A DNA stretch of 34,089 bases. Origin: Vibrio zhanjiangensis. GTDB taxonomy: Bacteria > Pseudomonadota > Gammaproteobacteria > Enterobacterales > Vibrionaceae. Of the stretch, positions 34,062 to 34,089 are shown piece after piece; the stretch's first letter is position 1, and each line of letters starts with the position of its first letter. Both the position numbers and the translations under genes were made by a program. The notes under the pieces are model-generated. The model was not told the origin of the DNA and ran no database searches. It saw nothing but the letters and a program-made list of their open reading frames with translations. The DNA is taken from assembly GCF_030161235.1 (NCBI RefSeq), contig NZ_BSPW01000092.1, forward strand, positions 1 through 34,089. Direction: 5' to 3'.

Positions 34062-34089
34062 CTAATCCTATTTCATCAATATTTTCATA

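Overview
This window looks like chromosome I of a Vibrio (Gammaproteobacteria). The CRP protein is near-identical in sequence to that of enterics and vibrios. The order yheS–TIGR02444–yheT–yheU–prkB–crp, the argD/astA/astD cluster, pabA, an Xds-type nuclease, fxsA, aspA–dcuA and dsbD–crbR match vibrio gene order as I remember it. I see no insertion sequence, phage, CRISPR array, rRNA or tRNA.

Layout. (1) 57–3840, plus strand: end of an ABC-F gene (yheS), a TIGR02444 protein, yheT, yheU, prkB and crp. (2) 3977–4840: a solute-binding protein gene broken by an in-frame stop. (3) 4910–9704, minus strand: an arginine succinyltransferase (AST) cluster of argD/astC, astA, astD and a short DUF1338 gene; pabA (10094–10672) lies upstream. 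(4) 11057–11427: a small exported protein gene with a one-base frameshift. (5) 11476–14082, minus: a large extracellular nuclease (xds) with a GlyGly-CTERM tail; then fxsA. (6) 15187–23184, plus: aspA, dcuA, yfcC, carbamate kinase, ornithine carbamoyltransferase and a divergent ArgR. (7) 23288–28825, plus: dsbD, the response regulator crbR, a MarC-family protein and the two-subunit sodium:solute symporter (DUF4212 plus SSS). (8) 28923–34061: a small membrane-anchored protein of unknown function, then on the minus strand a transporter-fused hybrid histidine kinase (CrbS-like) and an HcaT-like MFS transporter that is broken at the window edge.

How the genes fit together. Much of the window concerns amino-acid nitrogen and small carboxylates: arginine by succinylation (argD/astA/astD; astB and astE are not here), an arginine-deiminase-like module lacking arcA (YfcC antiporter, ArcC, ArgF, ArgR paralog), aspartate to fumarate (AspA with DcuA), and monocarboxylate sensing and uptake (CrbS, CrbR, symporter). 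CRP is the likely global link.

Cautions. About 60 bases at each end of the window do not continue the gene that runs into them. One stop codon (4073) and one homopolymer frameshift (about 11102) break otherwise intact genes. All four may be assembly or read errors, so the pseudogene calls are provisional. I saw no clearly new multi-gene system. The most interesting leads are the arcA-less arginine module with its atypical ArgR and Trp-rich leader ORF, the short DUF1338 enzyme in the ast operon, and a structured argD–astA gap that could hold a small RNA.
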